A stretch of 64,000 nt of DNA from an uncultured Pelagibacteraceae bacterium (GCA_902515185.1 CABXTN010000003.1:1-64000); one strand, 5' to 3'. Positions 1 through 11,136 are shown, counted from the first letter of the stretch. Numbers and translations are program-made. Notes: a model not told the origin generated them from the letters alone.

Positions 1-274
1 CTTATTATTATATCGCCGAGATAAAATTTATTATTATCAACTACTTTATTAATAGGAAAAGCTAACACATCAGTTGGTTTATTTTTTTTTCTAAACTTAT
101 TATTTAATTCTTTAATTTTTTTATTATCAGATAACAATAAAGAAAAAATTATTTTTTTTTTTTTGAATTTATACTTTTCTGGAAAAAAATTTAAAATATT
201 ATTAAAAAAAATATTTGCCTCTTTAATCTTTTTTTTCCATTGAAAATTATCTATGACAACTTCAACCTTAATCA
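1..274 (-). CDS. ybeY: Endoribonuclease YbeY (rRNA maturation), partial at window edge
   Basis: Reverse-strand reading MIKVEVVIDNFQWKKKIKEANIFFNNIL...KPTDVLAFP...LGDIII; TDVLAFP is a YbeY motif; lies directly downstream of phoH-like gene. Confidence 0.85.
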
Positions 275-1272
275 TTATTGTTATGATCTGAATAAGCCTT
301 AACTATCTTTGAAACTAATGGATGCCTGACAACATCACTGTGATCAAAATCTACTACCGATATTTCTTTAAGGTGTTGCAAAAGCTTTTTTGATCTATTT
401 AATCCAGATAATGATTTGTTTGGCAAATCTATTTGAGATGGATCACCATTAATTACTATTTTTGAGTTTTCACCTATACGAGTTAGAAACATTTTAATTT
501 GCGTGTCAGTAGCATTTTGAGCTTCATCTAAAATTGCAAAAGAATTTTTTAAAGTCCTTCCTCTCATAAATGCTAGTGGTGCAATTTCAATATCACCAAC
601 TTCTATCTTCTTTTGTATTTTTTCAAAGTCTAATAAATCATAAAGAGAGTCATATAATGGTCTTAAATATGGATCTACTTTCTCGCGCATATCTCCAGGT
701 AAAAAACCAAGTCTCTCTCCAGCTTCTACTGCTGGTCTAGATAAAATTATTCTTTCGATTTTTTTTTCGAGAAGCATCGTTAAAGCAACTGCAACCGACA
801 AAAAAGTTTTTCCGGTTCCTGCAGGTCCAGCTGATATTATTATGTCACTATTTTTTAAAGCTGAAACATATTCTTTTTGTTTTTCCGATCTTGGTATAAC
901 AGATTTTTTTGGGGTTTTGATAATATATTCAATTTTTTTGTTTAAATTACTATTCTCATCAATCATAAATTTATTTACAGAAGAGATTATATCTTTTTTA
1001 TCAATTGATCCATTAATTATAAATTGATCACATAAAAACTGAATGGCATTTTTTATAATTTCGTTCTTTTTATTATCGCTTTTTATTATTATTGAATTTC
1101 CTCTAAAGTATAGATTTGTGTCTGTAAGATTTTCTAAATCTTTTAAGTTCTTATTAAACTCACCAACAACACCCATTAAAAGATCATTATCAGGAAAAAT
1201 AATACTTATAGAATTATTGTCAGAATAAACAAATTTAAGATCTGTATTTACTTTGTTTTGAATATTACTCAA
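268..1272 (-). CDS. ybeZ: PhoH-like ATPase (YbeZ)
   Basis: ORF with GPAGTGKT Walker A, LSRPAVEAGERLGFLPGD, FAILDEAQNAT; next to ybeY and miaB. Confidence 0.93.
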   Translation of the reverse strand: MSNIQNKVNTDLKFVYSDNNSISIIFPDNDLLMGVVGEFNKNLKDLENLTDTNLYFRGNSIIIKSDNKKNEIIKNAIQFLCDQFIINGSIDKKDIISSVNKFMIDENSNLNKKIEYIIKTPKKSVIPRSEKQKEYVSALKNSDIIISAGPAGTGKTFLSVAVALTMLLEKKIERIILSRPAVEAGERLGFLPGDMREKVDPYLRPLYDSLYDLLDFEKIQKKIEVGDIEIAPLAFMRGRTLKNSFAILDEAQNATDTQIKMFLTRIGENSKIVINGDPSQIDLPNKSLSGLNRSKKLLQHLKEISVVDFDHSDVVRHPLVSKIVKAYSDHNNND

Positions 1273-1274
1273 TT

Positions 1275-2615
1275 TTAAGCTGCCTCAATTTTATTTATAT
1301 CTATTTCACCAGATAAACTATTTTGATTACTGTTATTTATCTTAACTTTAACGACTTTTCCAATCAAATCTTGATGTCCATTTAATATTACAGATGTCAT
1401 ATATTCATTTCTTCCAAATAACTTTTCACCATCTTTCATTAAATTTTCAATTAAAACATTAGTATAATTGTTTTCAAAACTTTTATTTTTTAGTTTCTGA
1501 TTATGAAATAATTCTGCTTGGAGAATTTTTAATCTTTCTTTAGATATTTTTTCATCTATTTGCTCATAACTAGATGCGGTCGTTCCAGGTCGTGGGCTAA
1601 ATATAAATGAGTATGAATTAAAAAATTTAATATTTTTTACTAAGTTAAGTGTATCCTCAAAATCTTTTTCGGTTTCACCCGGGTATCCAATAATAAAATC
1701 ACTTGAAAATTCTATATCACTATTTATTTTTTTTAATTCATGGTAAATAGAAATATAATCTTCAACCTTGTGTTTTCTATTCATCAGTCTTAAAATTTTA
1801 TTAGAACCTGATTGAATAGGTAAATGAATAAAAGGCATTAATTTTTTCGAATTAGCATAACATTCTATCAAATCACTGCTCATATCTCTTGGATGTGAAG
1901 TTATATATCTTATCCTTTTAAGTCCGTAGATATTTTCTAAACACATAATTAAATCTGATAATTTATATTGTCTTCCATTTTCATTACTACAATATGCATT
2001 TACATTTTGGCCTAATAAAATTATTTCTCTAGAGCCTTTCTCTACTAATTCTTTAGCCTCATTAATAACTTGATTAAATGGTCTTGAATACTCTGGACCT
2101 CTTGTATATGGAACTACGCAAAAATGACAAAATTTATCACAACCTTCTTGAATTGTGAGAAAAGAGGAAATCTTACTTGAATCATTTTTAATTTTTCTTA
2201 AATATTCAAATTTGGATTCCGATTCAAAATCAGTAATTTCAAATCTTGACTTATTTTTTTCAAAATTTTGAATTGTATTATTTAGTTTATGATACGATTG
2301 AGGCCCAATAATAAAATCGATATACGGTTCTCTTTTTAACATTTCTGTATTTTCGGCTTGCGCTACACATCCGGCAATTATTACAAGTGGTTTTTTTTTG
2401 CCCTCAAAATTTTGTTTAACACGACCTATCTCGTGATAAACTTTTTCCTTCGCTCTATCTCTAATATGACAAGTATTTAAAATGAAACAATCACTTTCAT
2501 CTAAAGATTTGCTCCTTATAAAACCTATTTTTTTAATTGTATCAAGTATACGATTTGAATCGTATTCGTTCATTTGACAACCAAAAGTTTTAATAAATAC
2601 TTTTTTTGCCATCAA
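1275..2615 (-). CDS. miaB: tRNA-2-methylthio-N6-dimethylallyladenosine synthase MiaB
   Basis: FIKTFGCQMNEYDS N-terminus, radical SAM CDKFCHFCVVPYTRG, TRAM-like C-terminus. Confidence 0.95.
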   Translation of the reverse strand: MMAKKVFIKTFGCQMNEYDSNRILDTIKKIGFIRSKSLDESDCFILNTCHIRDRAKEKVYHEIGRVKQNFEGKKKPLVIIAGCVAQAENTEMLKREPYIDFIIGPQSYHKLNNTIQNFEKNKSRFEITDFESESKFEYLRKIKNDSSKISSFLTIQEGCDKFCHFCVVPYTRGPEYSRPFNQVINEAKELVEKGSREIILLGQNVNAYCSNENGRQYKLSDLIMCLENIYGLKRIRYITSHPRDMSSDLIECYANSKKLMPFIHLPIQSGSNKILRLMNRKHKVEDYISIYHELKKINSDIEFSSDFIIGYPGETEKDFEDTLNLVKNIKFFNSYSFIFSPRPGTTASSYEQIDEKISKERLKILQAELFHNQKLKNKSFENNYTNVLIENLMKDGEKLFGRNEYMTSVILNGHQDLIGKVVKVKINNSNQNSLSGEIDINKIEAA

Positions 2616-3043
2616 TTATTTTTTTTCTTAACTCCATAAAGTTCTAACTTATGATCGACCAATTCATAACCGTATTTTTCAGCAACTTTTTTCTGAAGTT
2701 CTTCAATATCGTTGTCTACAAATTCTATTATTTCCCCCGTTTTAACATCAATTAGATGGTCATGGTGACTTTCTCGCATTTCTTCATATCTAGCCTTTCC
2801 ACCTCTAAAATCATGTTTAGTCAAAATACCAGCCTCCTCAAATAATTTTACAGTTCTATAAACTGTTGCAATACTAATTTTTGGATCAATTTTAGATACT
2901 CTGTTGTAAAGTTCATCAACATCAGGATGGTCTGACTCTCCGTAGGTATCTTTTGACTCTGAAATTACTCTAGCAATTATTTTTCTTTGCTCTGTGAGTT
3001 TAACACCTTTTTTTAAACATTTTTTTTCTATTGTTTCTGACAT
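2612..3043 (-). CDS. fur: Fur family transcriptional regulator
   Basis: RKIIARVISES...ISIATVYRTVKLFEEAGI...HHDHLIDVKTGEIIEF. Confidence 0.92.
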   Translation of the reverse strand: MSETIEKKCLKKGVKLTEQRKIIARVISESKDTYGESDHPDVDELYNRVSKIDPKISIATVYRTVKLFEEAGILTKHDFRGGKARYEEMRESHHDHLIDVKTGEIIEFVDNDIEELQKKVAEKYGYELVDHKLELYGVKKKNN

Positions 3044-3057
3044 AATATAATTTAACT

Positions 3058-3447
3058 CTAATAAATAGGATTAATCAAATTTTTTTTAATTTTATATTTT
3101 TTACATAAATTTGGCAACTCTTTCCAATTGCTTAATTTATTTTCATTTTCTTTTGAGAAATCTGAAAAACTAAAACAAAAATAGTCGATATTTTTTGCTA
3201 AATGAATACCTTTAACAATAGAAAGGGCATTTCGAATGCCCGCAAAACTACCAGGGCCTCGATTTACATAAATTTCATCAATTTCATTTAAAGATATTTT
3301 ATTTTTCCTTAAAAAATTATTGATTAAAATTATAATTTTATCAAAATTACTTTTACTATTTACAGCACTACTAGTATAAATATTTTTATCTTTTATTATG
3401 GCTAAAAAAAAAATTTTTCCTGTCAAATCAATTATAAGTTTTTTCAT
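3058..3447 (-). CDS. tsaB: Short TsaB-like tRNA threonylcarbamoyladenosine biosynthesis protein (N-terminal domain)
   Basis: MKKLIIDLTG start, VNRGPGSFAGIRNALSIVKGI motif; only 129 aa. Confidence 0.82.
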   Translation of the reverse strand: MKKLIIDLTGKIFFLAIIKDKNIYTSSAVNSKSNFDKIIILINNFLRKNKISLNEIDEIYVNRGPGSFAGIRNALSIVKGIHLAKNIDYFCFSFSDFSKENENKLSNWKELPNLCKKYKIKKNLINPIY

Positions 3448-4447
3448 GTTTTTTTTAATTCTTGATAATTCTATTGCAGAGGAAAATAATAGTAAATATT
3501 ATTCTACTGAATCTGGAACACTTTCCTTAATGTATCATAGATTTAATGAAGACAAATATCCTTCTACGAACATAAAAATGGATATTTTTGAGAAACAAAT
3601 TCAAATTATAAAACAAAAAAATTATCAATTTGAAAGCCCCGAAATTTTTCAAAAAAATTTTTATACTCCAAAAAATGAAAAAAAAATTTTAATAACTATA
3701 GATGATGCTTTCTCATCCTTTTATGAACATGCATGGCCTTTTTTAAAAAAAAATAAAATACCTTTTATCTTGTTTGTTTCTACTGAACCCGTAGGTAAAA
3801 ATGGCTATATGACATGGGAACAAATAAGAGAAATTGAAAAAGAAGAATTTGCTTTTATAGGAAACCATTCACATTCTCATGAATATTTATTAAATTTAAG
3901 TTTTAAAGAATTTAAAGAAGATATTAATAGATCGATTGATATATTCAGTAAACAATTAGGTTATAATCCAATTTTTTATTCACATCCATTCGGTGAATAT
4001 AGTTTAAATCAAATCAATTTTTTAAAAAAAAAATTTGAGTTCGCGTTTGGTCAACATTCAGGTGTAATTGATATTAATAAAGATAAATATCAATTACCAA
4101 GATTTCCAATAAACGAAAAATATGGAGATTTAGACAGATTTAAATTTGTTGTTGATTTACTACCTCTTCAATTCAAAAAAATAACGCCAATTGATATGTA
4201 TTTAACAGATAATAATCCACCAGAGCTCACAATTGAATTTTTTGAAGATCAAAAAAATATAGAAAGTATAAATTGTTTTTCTGATGAAGGGAACAGGTGG
4301 GATAAATCAGAAATAATTTTATCTGATAAAAAAATTATTATTAAATTCAGAGATAAATTTTTGTTTAGAAGAGGTAGAGTTAATTGTTCCTTAAATGATA
4401 ATGGTTGGCATTGGTTTGGAATTCAATTCTCAGTAAAAAATAGTTAA
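3398..4447 (+). CDS. Polysaccharide deacetylase family protein with signal peptide
   Basis: LMYHRF, ITIDDAF, GNHSHSHEYL, SHPFGEYS (NodB-homology motifs); K-rich then hydrophobic N-terminus. Confidence 0.85.
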   Translation: MAKKKIFPVKSIISFFMFFLILDNSIAEENNSKYYSTESGTLSLMYHRFNEDKYPSTNIKMDIFEKQIQIIKQKNYQFESPEIFQKNFYTPKNEKKILITIDDAFSSFYEHAWPFLKKNKIPFILFVSTEPVGKNGYMTWEQIREIEKEEFAFIGNHSHSHEYLLNLSFKEFKEDINRSIDIFSKQLGYNPIFYSHPFGEYSLNQINFLKKKFEFAFGQHSGVIDINKDKYQLPRFPINEKYGDLDRFKFVVDLLPLQFKKITPIDMYLTDNNPPELTIEFFEDQKNIESINCFSDEGNRWDKSEIILSDKKIIIKFRDKFLFRRGRVNCSLNDNGWHWFGIQFSVKNS

Positions 4448-5661
4448 ATTAAATTTTTCAACTGTATACTTGTAGGTAGCAATTTGACTTTATCAAAATC
4501 CGTTAAAGAGTTTTGATTAATTATTTTTTTTATAATTTCAGTATAGCTTTTTCCAGTTGCTGCGTACTTATCCAAATAATCTGCAAGCTTTAAACTGTCT
4601 AAATCTTTGTTTCTATCTCGCATGATTGCCCTATTTAGTCTAAATTCTCTGTAACTATTATGTGTATTAAGATTTCTTTGATAAGCTCTAACTGAAGCTT
4701 TCAGAATTTTAAACTTCATTACTTTATGATTGCCATCATCTGAGTCAGCACCAGCTGGCTTGATTCCTTCTCCAGTAAACGTCCATTGACCAAATAATGC
4801 ATTTCCTTCGATTGCAAACCTCGAGGTTCCCCATCCAGTTTCTTTTGCAGCTTGAGCCAATGCTAATGATACTGGTATTTCGTCCATTCGAATCTTTAAG
4901 GTTGATAAATCTTTTTTAACAACTCCATATTGTTTAAATTTTGAATTTAACCAATTTATTTCAGATCTAGTGTTATTATTTTTGTTTAATATTGTAAATA
5001 ACTTAATTCTATCCAATTTAATTCTATCATTTTCTTCTAAAATTAAAGGTAATATTATTTCTATAAATAATTTTTTTTTCTCCTGAGTGCTTTGAATTTT
5101 TTTCATTTCACCAGGTAAAACTGAAAGTTTTACTGGTTTTACTACTTTAGTTTTTCTAATTTCATCTAAATCATAATTTGTGTCTTTAAATAATTCTTTT
5201 ACAGTGGAGGCGCTTAATCTTACAGTGTCCGTTGGCATTTCTTCAAAAGAAAATATATCCTCAAATAAATCTTTTGTATTCAATGCACTATCTACGTCCT
5301 CGCTAATTGACTTGCCATCTAGTACTTTTTGAAAATCAATACTAGAATTATTGTCTATTGTAAGTTTACTTAAATTAATATCTTCTTTAATATCGACCGA
5401 TAAGGGTATTAGAAAGGATGCAAAAACCAAAATAAAGCTACAAAAGATTGTGTAATAAAAACTTTTTAATTCATTAAAATTAAAGAAATTACTTTTTTTT
5501 TTAAGAACAAACCCTTTTTGGTTAATAATCTTTTTAATTATTTTTAAGTTAATTTTAGGTTCACTAAATTTAAATAAATTTTTTCTTTTTTTTAAAATAA
5601 AACCTTTTTCAGCTAGTATTTGTTTAATTTCTTTAAAATTTATTTTTGATTTTTTAAACAT
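4444..5661 (-). CDS. Membrane-anchored glucosaminidase-domain protein (Bax/FlgJ-like)
   Basis: ALAQAAKETGWGTSRFAIEGNALFGQWTF motif; single TM segment near residue 80; N-terminal internal duplication. Confidence 0.82.
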   Translation of the reverse strand: MFKKSKINFKEIKQILAEKGFILKKRKNLFKFSEPKINLKIIKKIINQKGFVLKKKSNFFNFNELKSFYYTIFCSFILVFASFLIPLSVDIKEDINLSKLTIDNNSSIDFQKVLDGKSISEDVDSALNTKDLFEDIFSFEEMPTDTVRLSASTVKELFKDTNYDLDEIRKTKVVKPVKLSVLPGEMKKIQSTQEKKKLFIEIILPLILEENDRIKLDRIKLFTILNKNNNTRSEINWLNSKFKQYGVVKKDLSTLKIRMDEIPVSLALAQAAKETGWGTSRFAIEGNALFGQWTFTGEGIKPAGADSDDGNHKVMKFKILKASVRAYQRNLNTHNSYREFRLNRAIMRDRNKDLDSLKLADYLDKYAATGKSYTEIIKKIINQNSLTDFDKVKLLPTSIQLKNLI

Positions 5662-6210
5662 TTAATTTGAAATCGCTATGACTTCTTTAACATCTGGAAT
5701 ATAATGCGTCAAAAGGTTTTGAACTCCCTGTTTTAGGGTAATTACCGAACTTGGGCATCCAGAGCAACTCCCTCGTAATTGTACTTTAACAATACCATTG
5801 GTAAATTCTATAAATTTTATGTCGCCTCCATCTCTTGCTACTGCTGGTTTTATTTTAGTTTCTAAAATTTTAATTATTTGTTTTTCTACTTCTTCATAGT
5901 CTCTTTTTTCCTGTTTTGAAGGTTTTGTTTTAAGGATTATATCATTTCCCTCAGAGTAATACTCATTTAAAAAAGCTAAAATAATATGTTTAATATCTTC
6001 CCAGCTAACACTTTCGTTCTTGTTTACTGTTAAAAAATTCTCATCTAAAAATAAACTTTCTACACCGTCTACTGTTAAAATATTTTTTAGTAAATCATTG
6101 TTAGTATCTTCCTTTTTAAAAATTTCAAAGGGTCCAATAATAGATACCGTTTTACCTGGTAAAAATTTAAGTGAATTAGGGTTCGGTGTTTCTTGTGTTT
6201 GTATGTACAT
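5662..6210 (-). CDS. NifU/NfuA family Fe-S scaffold protein
   Basis: MYIQTQETPNPNSLKFLPG (Nfu N) and VKVQLRGSCSGCPSSVITLKQGVQNLL (CxxC). Confidence 0.92.
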   Translation of the reverse strand: MYIQTQETPNPNSLKFLPGKTVSIIGPFEIFKKEDTNNDLLKNILTVDGVESLFLDENFLTVNKNESVSWEDIKHIILAFLNEYYSEGNDIILKTKPSKQEKRDYEEVEKQIIKILETKIKPAVARDGGDIKFIEFTNGIVKVQLRGSCSGCPSSVITLKQGVQNLLTHYIPDVKEVIAISN

Positions 6211-6254
6211 ACAATTTATATAAACACTTTTAATTAATTTTAAATACTTAAAGT

Positions 6255-7256
6255 TTAGAAACCTACAATTTTTTTCAGTTCTTTAACTTTGTTTTTGGCA
6301 ATTTTCTCAGCTTTTTCAGCTCCAGACCTAAGAACATTATCAATAAATTCTGGATCTTTATCAAGTTTTCTAATCTCACTAGATATTGGAGAAATTTTAC
6401 CCACAATAACTTCGGCTAATTTATTTTTAAAAACTGAAAAATTTTTATTTGAAAAATCGTTTATTGTATTTTTTAAACTTTGATTTGATAAACTTGAATA
6501 AATACCAAAAAGATTTTCTATTTCTGGTCTTTTTTTTAAATGCTCTTCATCTGATGGCATTGGGTCTGTGTCAGTTTTAGCTTTTTTAATTTTATTTACA
6601 ATAATATCTTTTTCGTCTCTCATATTAATTCTACTAAAATCAGATGGATCTGATTTACTCATTTTTTTTTTACCATCTTTCAAACTCATTATTCTTGAAA
6701 AATTTTTTTGAATAAGAGGTTCGGGAACTTTTAAAAAATTATTTGACCTAAAATCTAAATTAAATTTTTGCGCTATGTCTCTAGATAGCTCAAGATGCTG
6801 TTTTTGATCTTCCCCAACTGGTACATGGGTAGCATCATACAACAATATATCTGCAGCCATTAATACAGGATAAATATAGAGACCTACGCTAGCTTTTTCT
6901 TTATCCTTACCTGCTTTTTCTTTAAATTGTGTCATTCTATTTAACCAACCCATTCTAGCGACACATCCCAAAATCCAAGATCCTTCACAGTGCGCCGGTA
7001 CTAAGGACTGATTAAAAATTATACTTTTTTCTGAATTTATTCCGCTAGCTAAAAAAGTTGCCGTTGTTTCTCGAATATTTTTTTTTAATTCATGAGGATC
7101 TTGTTTGACTGTTATAGCGTGCAAATCAACAACACAAAAAATACATTCATTTTCTTTTTGATTTTGTAAATCAACAAAATTTTTAATTGCACCTATATAG
7201 TTTCCTAAATGCAAATTGCCTGTTGGCTGAACTCCTGAAAAAATTTTTTTACTCAT
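6255..7256 (-). CDS. trpS: Tryptophanyl-tRNA synthetase
   Basis: [17 protein letters not shown] (HIGH region) and KKMSKSD (KMSKS). Confidence 0.96.
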   Translation of the reverse strand: MSKKIFSGVQPTGNLHLGNYIGAIKNFVDLQNQKENECIFCVVDLHAITVKQDPHELKKNIRETTATFLASGINSEKSIIFNQSLVPAHCEGSWILGCVARMGWLNRMTQFKEKAGKDKEKASVGLYIYPVLMAADILLYDATHVPVGEDQKQHLELSRDIAQKFNLDFRSNNFLKVPEPLIQKNFSRIMSLKDGKKKMSKSDPSDFSRINMRDEKDIIVNKIKKAKTDTDPMPSDEEHLKKRPEIENLFGIYSSLSNQSLKNTINDFSNKNFSVFKNKLAEVIVGKISPISSEIRKLDKDPEFIDNVLRSGAEKAEKIAKNKVKELKKIVGF

Positions 7257-7260
7257 TAAT

Positions 7261-8790
7261 TTAGTACTTTAATTTAATATCTGATATTTTAAAAGCTTTA
7301 GTAATTATTGATAATAATGCATAAAATATAAATGTTAAGATTACCAAGATAACCATACAAATTAATTTATAATTACTCTCAAATTCTAAATATTCATGAA
7401 AAAAATTAATTAAAAAGTAGAAAAAAAAAGATGAAATTAACGAGGTTAATAAAATTTTAACAAATGAATAAAAAAAGTTATTTTCAAATTTAAAAAAATT
7501 TTTATTCGTTAAATAAATAAGTAACAATAAAGTGTTAAACCAAGAGGATATAGATGTGGCTATAGGTATTATTATAAAACCTACTGTTTGAAAAAACGAT
7601 AAGCTAATTACGATATTTAATACTACAGAATATAGAGAAAAATAAAATGGGATTTTTGTATTTTGTCTTGCAAAGATAAAACTAGAAAAAACTTTAATAA
7701 ATGCAAAAGCTGGTAAACCTAGAGCAAAATAAAATAGAGCATTTGCTGAATTCTCTACACTCAGTTTGTCAAAGGACCCATAACCAAACAAAGATGATAC
7801 AATTTCACTAGCACCGACAGCAAGAGCAAAAGTAGCTGGAAGACTAAGCAATAAACTGAATTCCAAAGACTTATTTTGTAAAAAATCTATTTTCTTATTT
7901 TTTTTCTCTTTGATATATTTACTTAAGTTTGGGAGTAATACTGTACCGATTGCTATGCCAGCAATTGCTAAATTAATTTGATAAATTCTGTCAGCATAAT
8001 AAAGATAAGAAACAGCGCTTGTCTGGAATGATGCAATAATTGTTCCAACCAAAATATTTATTTGGGTTACTCCTGAGGAGAAAATACTTGGTAATAATTT
8101 TTTGAAAAAAAGCTTTACTTTTGAGCCTGTATTAAATTCAAATAAAAAAGTTAATTTAAAATATTTTTTTGTAAAAAAAAATAATATTATTAGTTGTAAT
8201 AAGCCAGATACAGTCACAGCATAGGATAAATAGATAACCAGCTGATCATCTAGATAACGACCGAAAAGTAAAAGTAAAATTAAAAGTAAATTTAAAATTA
8301 TTGGCGCTGCTGCGGGAATGGCAAATTTATTATGTGAGTTTAGTATTGCCCCAAAAAATGATGACAAGCTAACGAATAATAAAAAGGGGAAAGTTATTCT
8401 AGTAAGATTTATTGTCAATTCTAATTTTTCTGAATTTTCTGAAAAACCTGGGGCTATCAATAATACAAACCATGGCATTAAAATTTGAATTACTAACACA
8501 ATGCCTAAAAGCCAAATAAGTAATAGATTTAATACATCGTTTGCAAACTTTTGACTTTTTTTTTTCCCATTTATTAACTCAGATGAATAAATTGGCACAA
8601 AAGCAGCATTAAAAGTACCTTCTGAAAATAACCTTCTAAATGTATTTGGAATTCTAAACGCAACAAAAAAAGCATCTGCAACAGGACCTGACCCTAAATA
8701 TATTGCTATTAATAAATCTCTAATATATCCAAAAACTCTACTAATTAGAGTGAAGAAGCTAAATGTGCTGGTTGACTTAATTAGATTCAT
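7261..8790 (-). CDS. murJ: Lipid II flippase MurJ
   Basis: [15 protein letters not shown]...[28 protein letters not shown]; polytopic. Confidence 0.94.
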   Translation of the reverse strand: MNLIKSTSTFSFFTLISRVFGYIRDLLIAIYLGSGPVADAFFVAFRIPNTFRRLFSEGTFNAAFVPIYSSELINGKKKSQKFANDVLNLLLIWLLGIVLVIQILMPWFVLLIAPGFSENSEKLELTINLTRITFPFLLFVSLSSFFGAILNSHNKFAIPAAAPIILNLLLILLLLFGRYLDDQLVIYLSYAVTVSGLLQLIILFFFTKKYFKLTFLFEFNTGSKVKLFFKKLLPSIFSSGVTQINILVGTIIASFQTSAVSYLYYADRIYQINLAIAGIAIGTVLLPNLSKYIKEKKNKKIDFLQNKSLEFSLLLSLPATFALAVGASEIVSSLFGYGSFDKLSVENSANALFYFALGLPAFAFIKVFSSFIFARQNTKIPFYFSLYSVVLNIVISLSFFQTVGFIIIPIATSISSWFNTLLLLIYLTNKNFFKFENNFFYSFVKILLTSLISSFFFYFLINFFHEYLEFESNYKLICMVILVILTFIFYALLSIITKAFKISDIKLKY

Positions 8791-8840
8791 AAATCATATT
8801 AGTCTTAATTTAGGCCTATTTGTATATTTAATTAAAAAAA

Positions 8841-11132
8841 ATGAAAAAAAGTAAAATTGAACACTACTCAGATAAAGAAGCTTTAGATTTCCATAATAAT
8901 AATAAATCAGGAAAAATTGAAATTATATCATCTAAGCCTATGACTACTAAAAGAGACTTGGCTTTAGCTTATTCACCTGGTGTTGCGGCGCCTGTAAAAG
9001 CTATATACAAAAATCCTGACCTTGCATATGATTATACCACCAAAGGCAATTTGGTTGCCGTTATAAGTAATGGATCAGCAATATTAGGCTTGGGAAATTT
9101 AGGAGCAATTGCTTCAAAGCCTGTAATGGAGGGAAAAGCTGTACTATTTAAAAGGTTTGCTGATATAGATTCTATTGATCTAGAGATCGATTCTAATGAT
9201 CCAGAAGAAATTATAAACTCAATTAAAAATTTTTCAAAAAGTTTTGGGGGTATAAACTTAGAGGATATAGCTGCTCCAGATTGTTTTATAATTGAAAAAA
9301 AACTTAAACAAATTTTAGATATTCCTGTATTTCATGATGATCAACATGGCACTGCAATTATTACATGTGCAGCTCTGCTTAATGCAATTGATATTGCTAA
9401 AAAAGACATAAGAAAAATTAAAGTTGTTGTAAATGGAGCTGGTGCTTCTGCAATGGCTTGTACTGAACTTTTTATAAAAACTGGTGTTTTGAAAAAAAAT
9501 ATAACAATGTTAGATAGAAAAGGTGTCATTTACAAAGGTAGAAAAAACTTAAATGAATGGAAGGCTGCGTTTGCAATAAATACAAAGGATAGGACTCTAA
9601 ATGATGCATTAAAAAATACTGATGTATTTTTAGGACTTTCATCTGCAGGCGCTCTTAAAAAAGAAATGGTAAAAATTATGTCAAAAAATCCAATCATCTT
9701 TGCGTGTGCTAACCCGGATCCTGAAATTACACCTGAAGAAATTGAAGAAGTTAGAAATGATGCAATAATCGCAACTGGAAGGTCTGATTATCCAAATCAA
9801 GTTAATAATTTAATTGGTTTTCCATATATATTTAGAGGAGCTCTTGATGTACGAGCTAAAACTATAAATGAAGATATGAAAGTAGCTGCAGTTAAAGCGA
9901 TTGCATCGTTAGCTCGTGAAAGAGTTCCTGATGAAGTTGTTGCTGCAATGGGAGGTGATAGACCTAAGTATGGTAAAGATTATATAATACCTTCAACTTT
10001 CGATCCTAGACTTATTAGTGTAATACCTTTGGCTGTTGCAAAAGCTGCCATTAAATCAGGTGTGGCAAGAAAAAAAATAGAAAATTTTAATTTATACGCT
10101 GAACAACTTAAACAAAGGTTAGATCCAACTGTTACAATTTTACAAGGTATAAATAACCAAATTAAAAAAAACCCTAAAAGAGTTGTATTTGCCGATGGAG
10201 AAGATGAAGAAACTTTAAAAGCTGCAATAGCTTTTAAAAATTCGGGGCTTGGTATACCAATAATATTGGCTAAAGAAGAAATCATAAAAAAAAAATTAAA
10301 AGAAATTGGTTATTCTGAAAATTTTAACATTGAAATTGTTAATGCTAAAAAAAATAGAGAGCTGAGAGAAAAATATATAAATTTTTTATTTAGTAAACTT
10401 CATAGAAAAGAAGGTTTGCTAGAAAGAGATTGTGATAAAATGGCAAGAAATGATAGGGTGATTTGGGCTTCATGTATGGTTGAATGTGGAGATGCAGATG
10501 CAATGGTTACAGGAAATACAAGAAGGTACTCGTCATCATTAAAGAAAATTACAAAAGTTATAGATCCTAGACCTGGTGAAATTATGTTTGGCCTCAATAT
10601 GCTAGTGAACAAAGGAAAAACTGTTTTTATAGCTGATACAACTGTTCACGAATATCCAACTTCAGAACAAATGGCAGAAATAGCAAAATCAGCAGCAAGA
10701 GTGGTTAGATTATTTGGTTTTGATCCTAAGATTGCTTTCTTATCTCATTCAACTTTTGGACAGCCTATTACAAGTCGGACAAAACATATAAGAGATGCGG
10801 TAGATATTTTAAAAAAAATGAATGTAGATTTTAAATTTGATGGTGACATGCAGCCTGATGTTGCGCTAAGTGAAGAATATAAAGAATTATATCCCATGTC
10901 AGAGATTGTAGGCAGGGCAAATGTCTTAATTATGCCTGGACAACATAGTGCTGCTATCTCATATAAAATAATGAAAACTTTAGGTGATGTAAAGGGTATA
11001 GGCCCTTTGCTAGTAGGATTAGGTAGAGCTATAGAGGTTGCGCCATTGAGATCTTCCACATCAGATATTCTTAACCTTGCCTCTGTTGCGGCTTATTCAG
11101 CAGGAGTTATAAATTACGGAAAAATAAATTAG
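8841..11132 (+). CDS. maeB: NADP-dependent malic enzyme (malic domain fused to phosphotransacetylase-like domain)
   Basis: YSPGVAAPVKAI, HDDQHGTAII, C-terminal Pta-like region; 763 aa. Confidence 0.95.
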   Translation: MKKSKIEHYSDKEALDFHNNNKSGKIEIISSKPMTTKRDLALAYSPGVAAPVKAIYKNPDLAYDYTTKGNLVAVISNGSAILGLGNLGAIASKPVMEGKAVLFKRFADIDSIDLEIDSNDPEEIINSIKNFSKSFGGINLEDIAAPDCFIIEKKLKQILDIPVFHDDQHGTAIITCAALLNAIDIAKKDIRKIKVVVNGAGASAMACTELFIKTGVLKKNITMLDRKGVIYKGRKNLNEWKAAFAINTKDRTLNDALKNTDVFLGLSSAGALKKEMVKIMSKNPIIFACANPDPEITPEEIEEVRNDAIIATGRSDYPNQVNNLIGFPYIFRGALDVRAKTINEDMKVAAVKAIASLARERVPDEVVAAMGGDRPKYGKDYIIPSTFDPRLISVIPLAVAKAAIKSGVARKKIENFNLYAEQLKQRLDPTVTILQGINNQIKKNPKRVVFADGEDEETLKAAIAFKNSGLGIPIILAKEEIIKKKLKEIGYSENFNIEIVNAKKNRELREKYINFLFSKLHRKEGLLERDCDKMARNDRVIWASCMVECGDADAMVTGNTRRYSSSLKKITKVIDPRPGEIMFGLNMLVNKGKTVFIADTTVHEYPTSEQMAEIAKSAARVVRLFGFDPKIAFLSHSTFGQPITSRTKHIRDAVDILKKMNVDFKFDGDMQPDVALSEEYKELYPMSEIVGRANVLIMPGQHSAAISYKIMKTLGDVKGIGPLLVGLGRAIEVAPLRSSTSDILNLASVAAYSAGVINYGKIN

Positions 11133-11136
11133 GAAA

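Noticed and set aside
842-1228. Short plus-strand hydrophobic ORFs antisense to the phoH-like gene
   Set aside because: Low-complexity antisense ORFs typical of AT-rich genomes; the opposite strand encodes a clear conserved protein.
9980-11059. Minus-strand ORFs of 70-104 aa inside maeB
   Set aside because: Antisense to a conserved malic enzyme; no independent motif or start signal.
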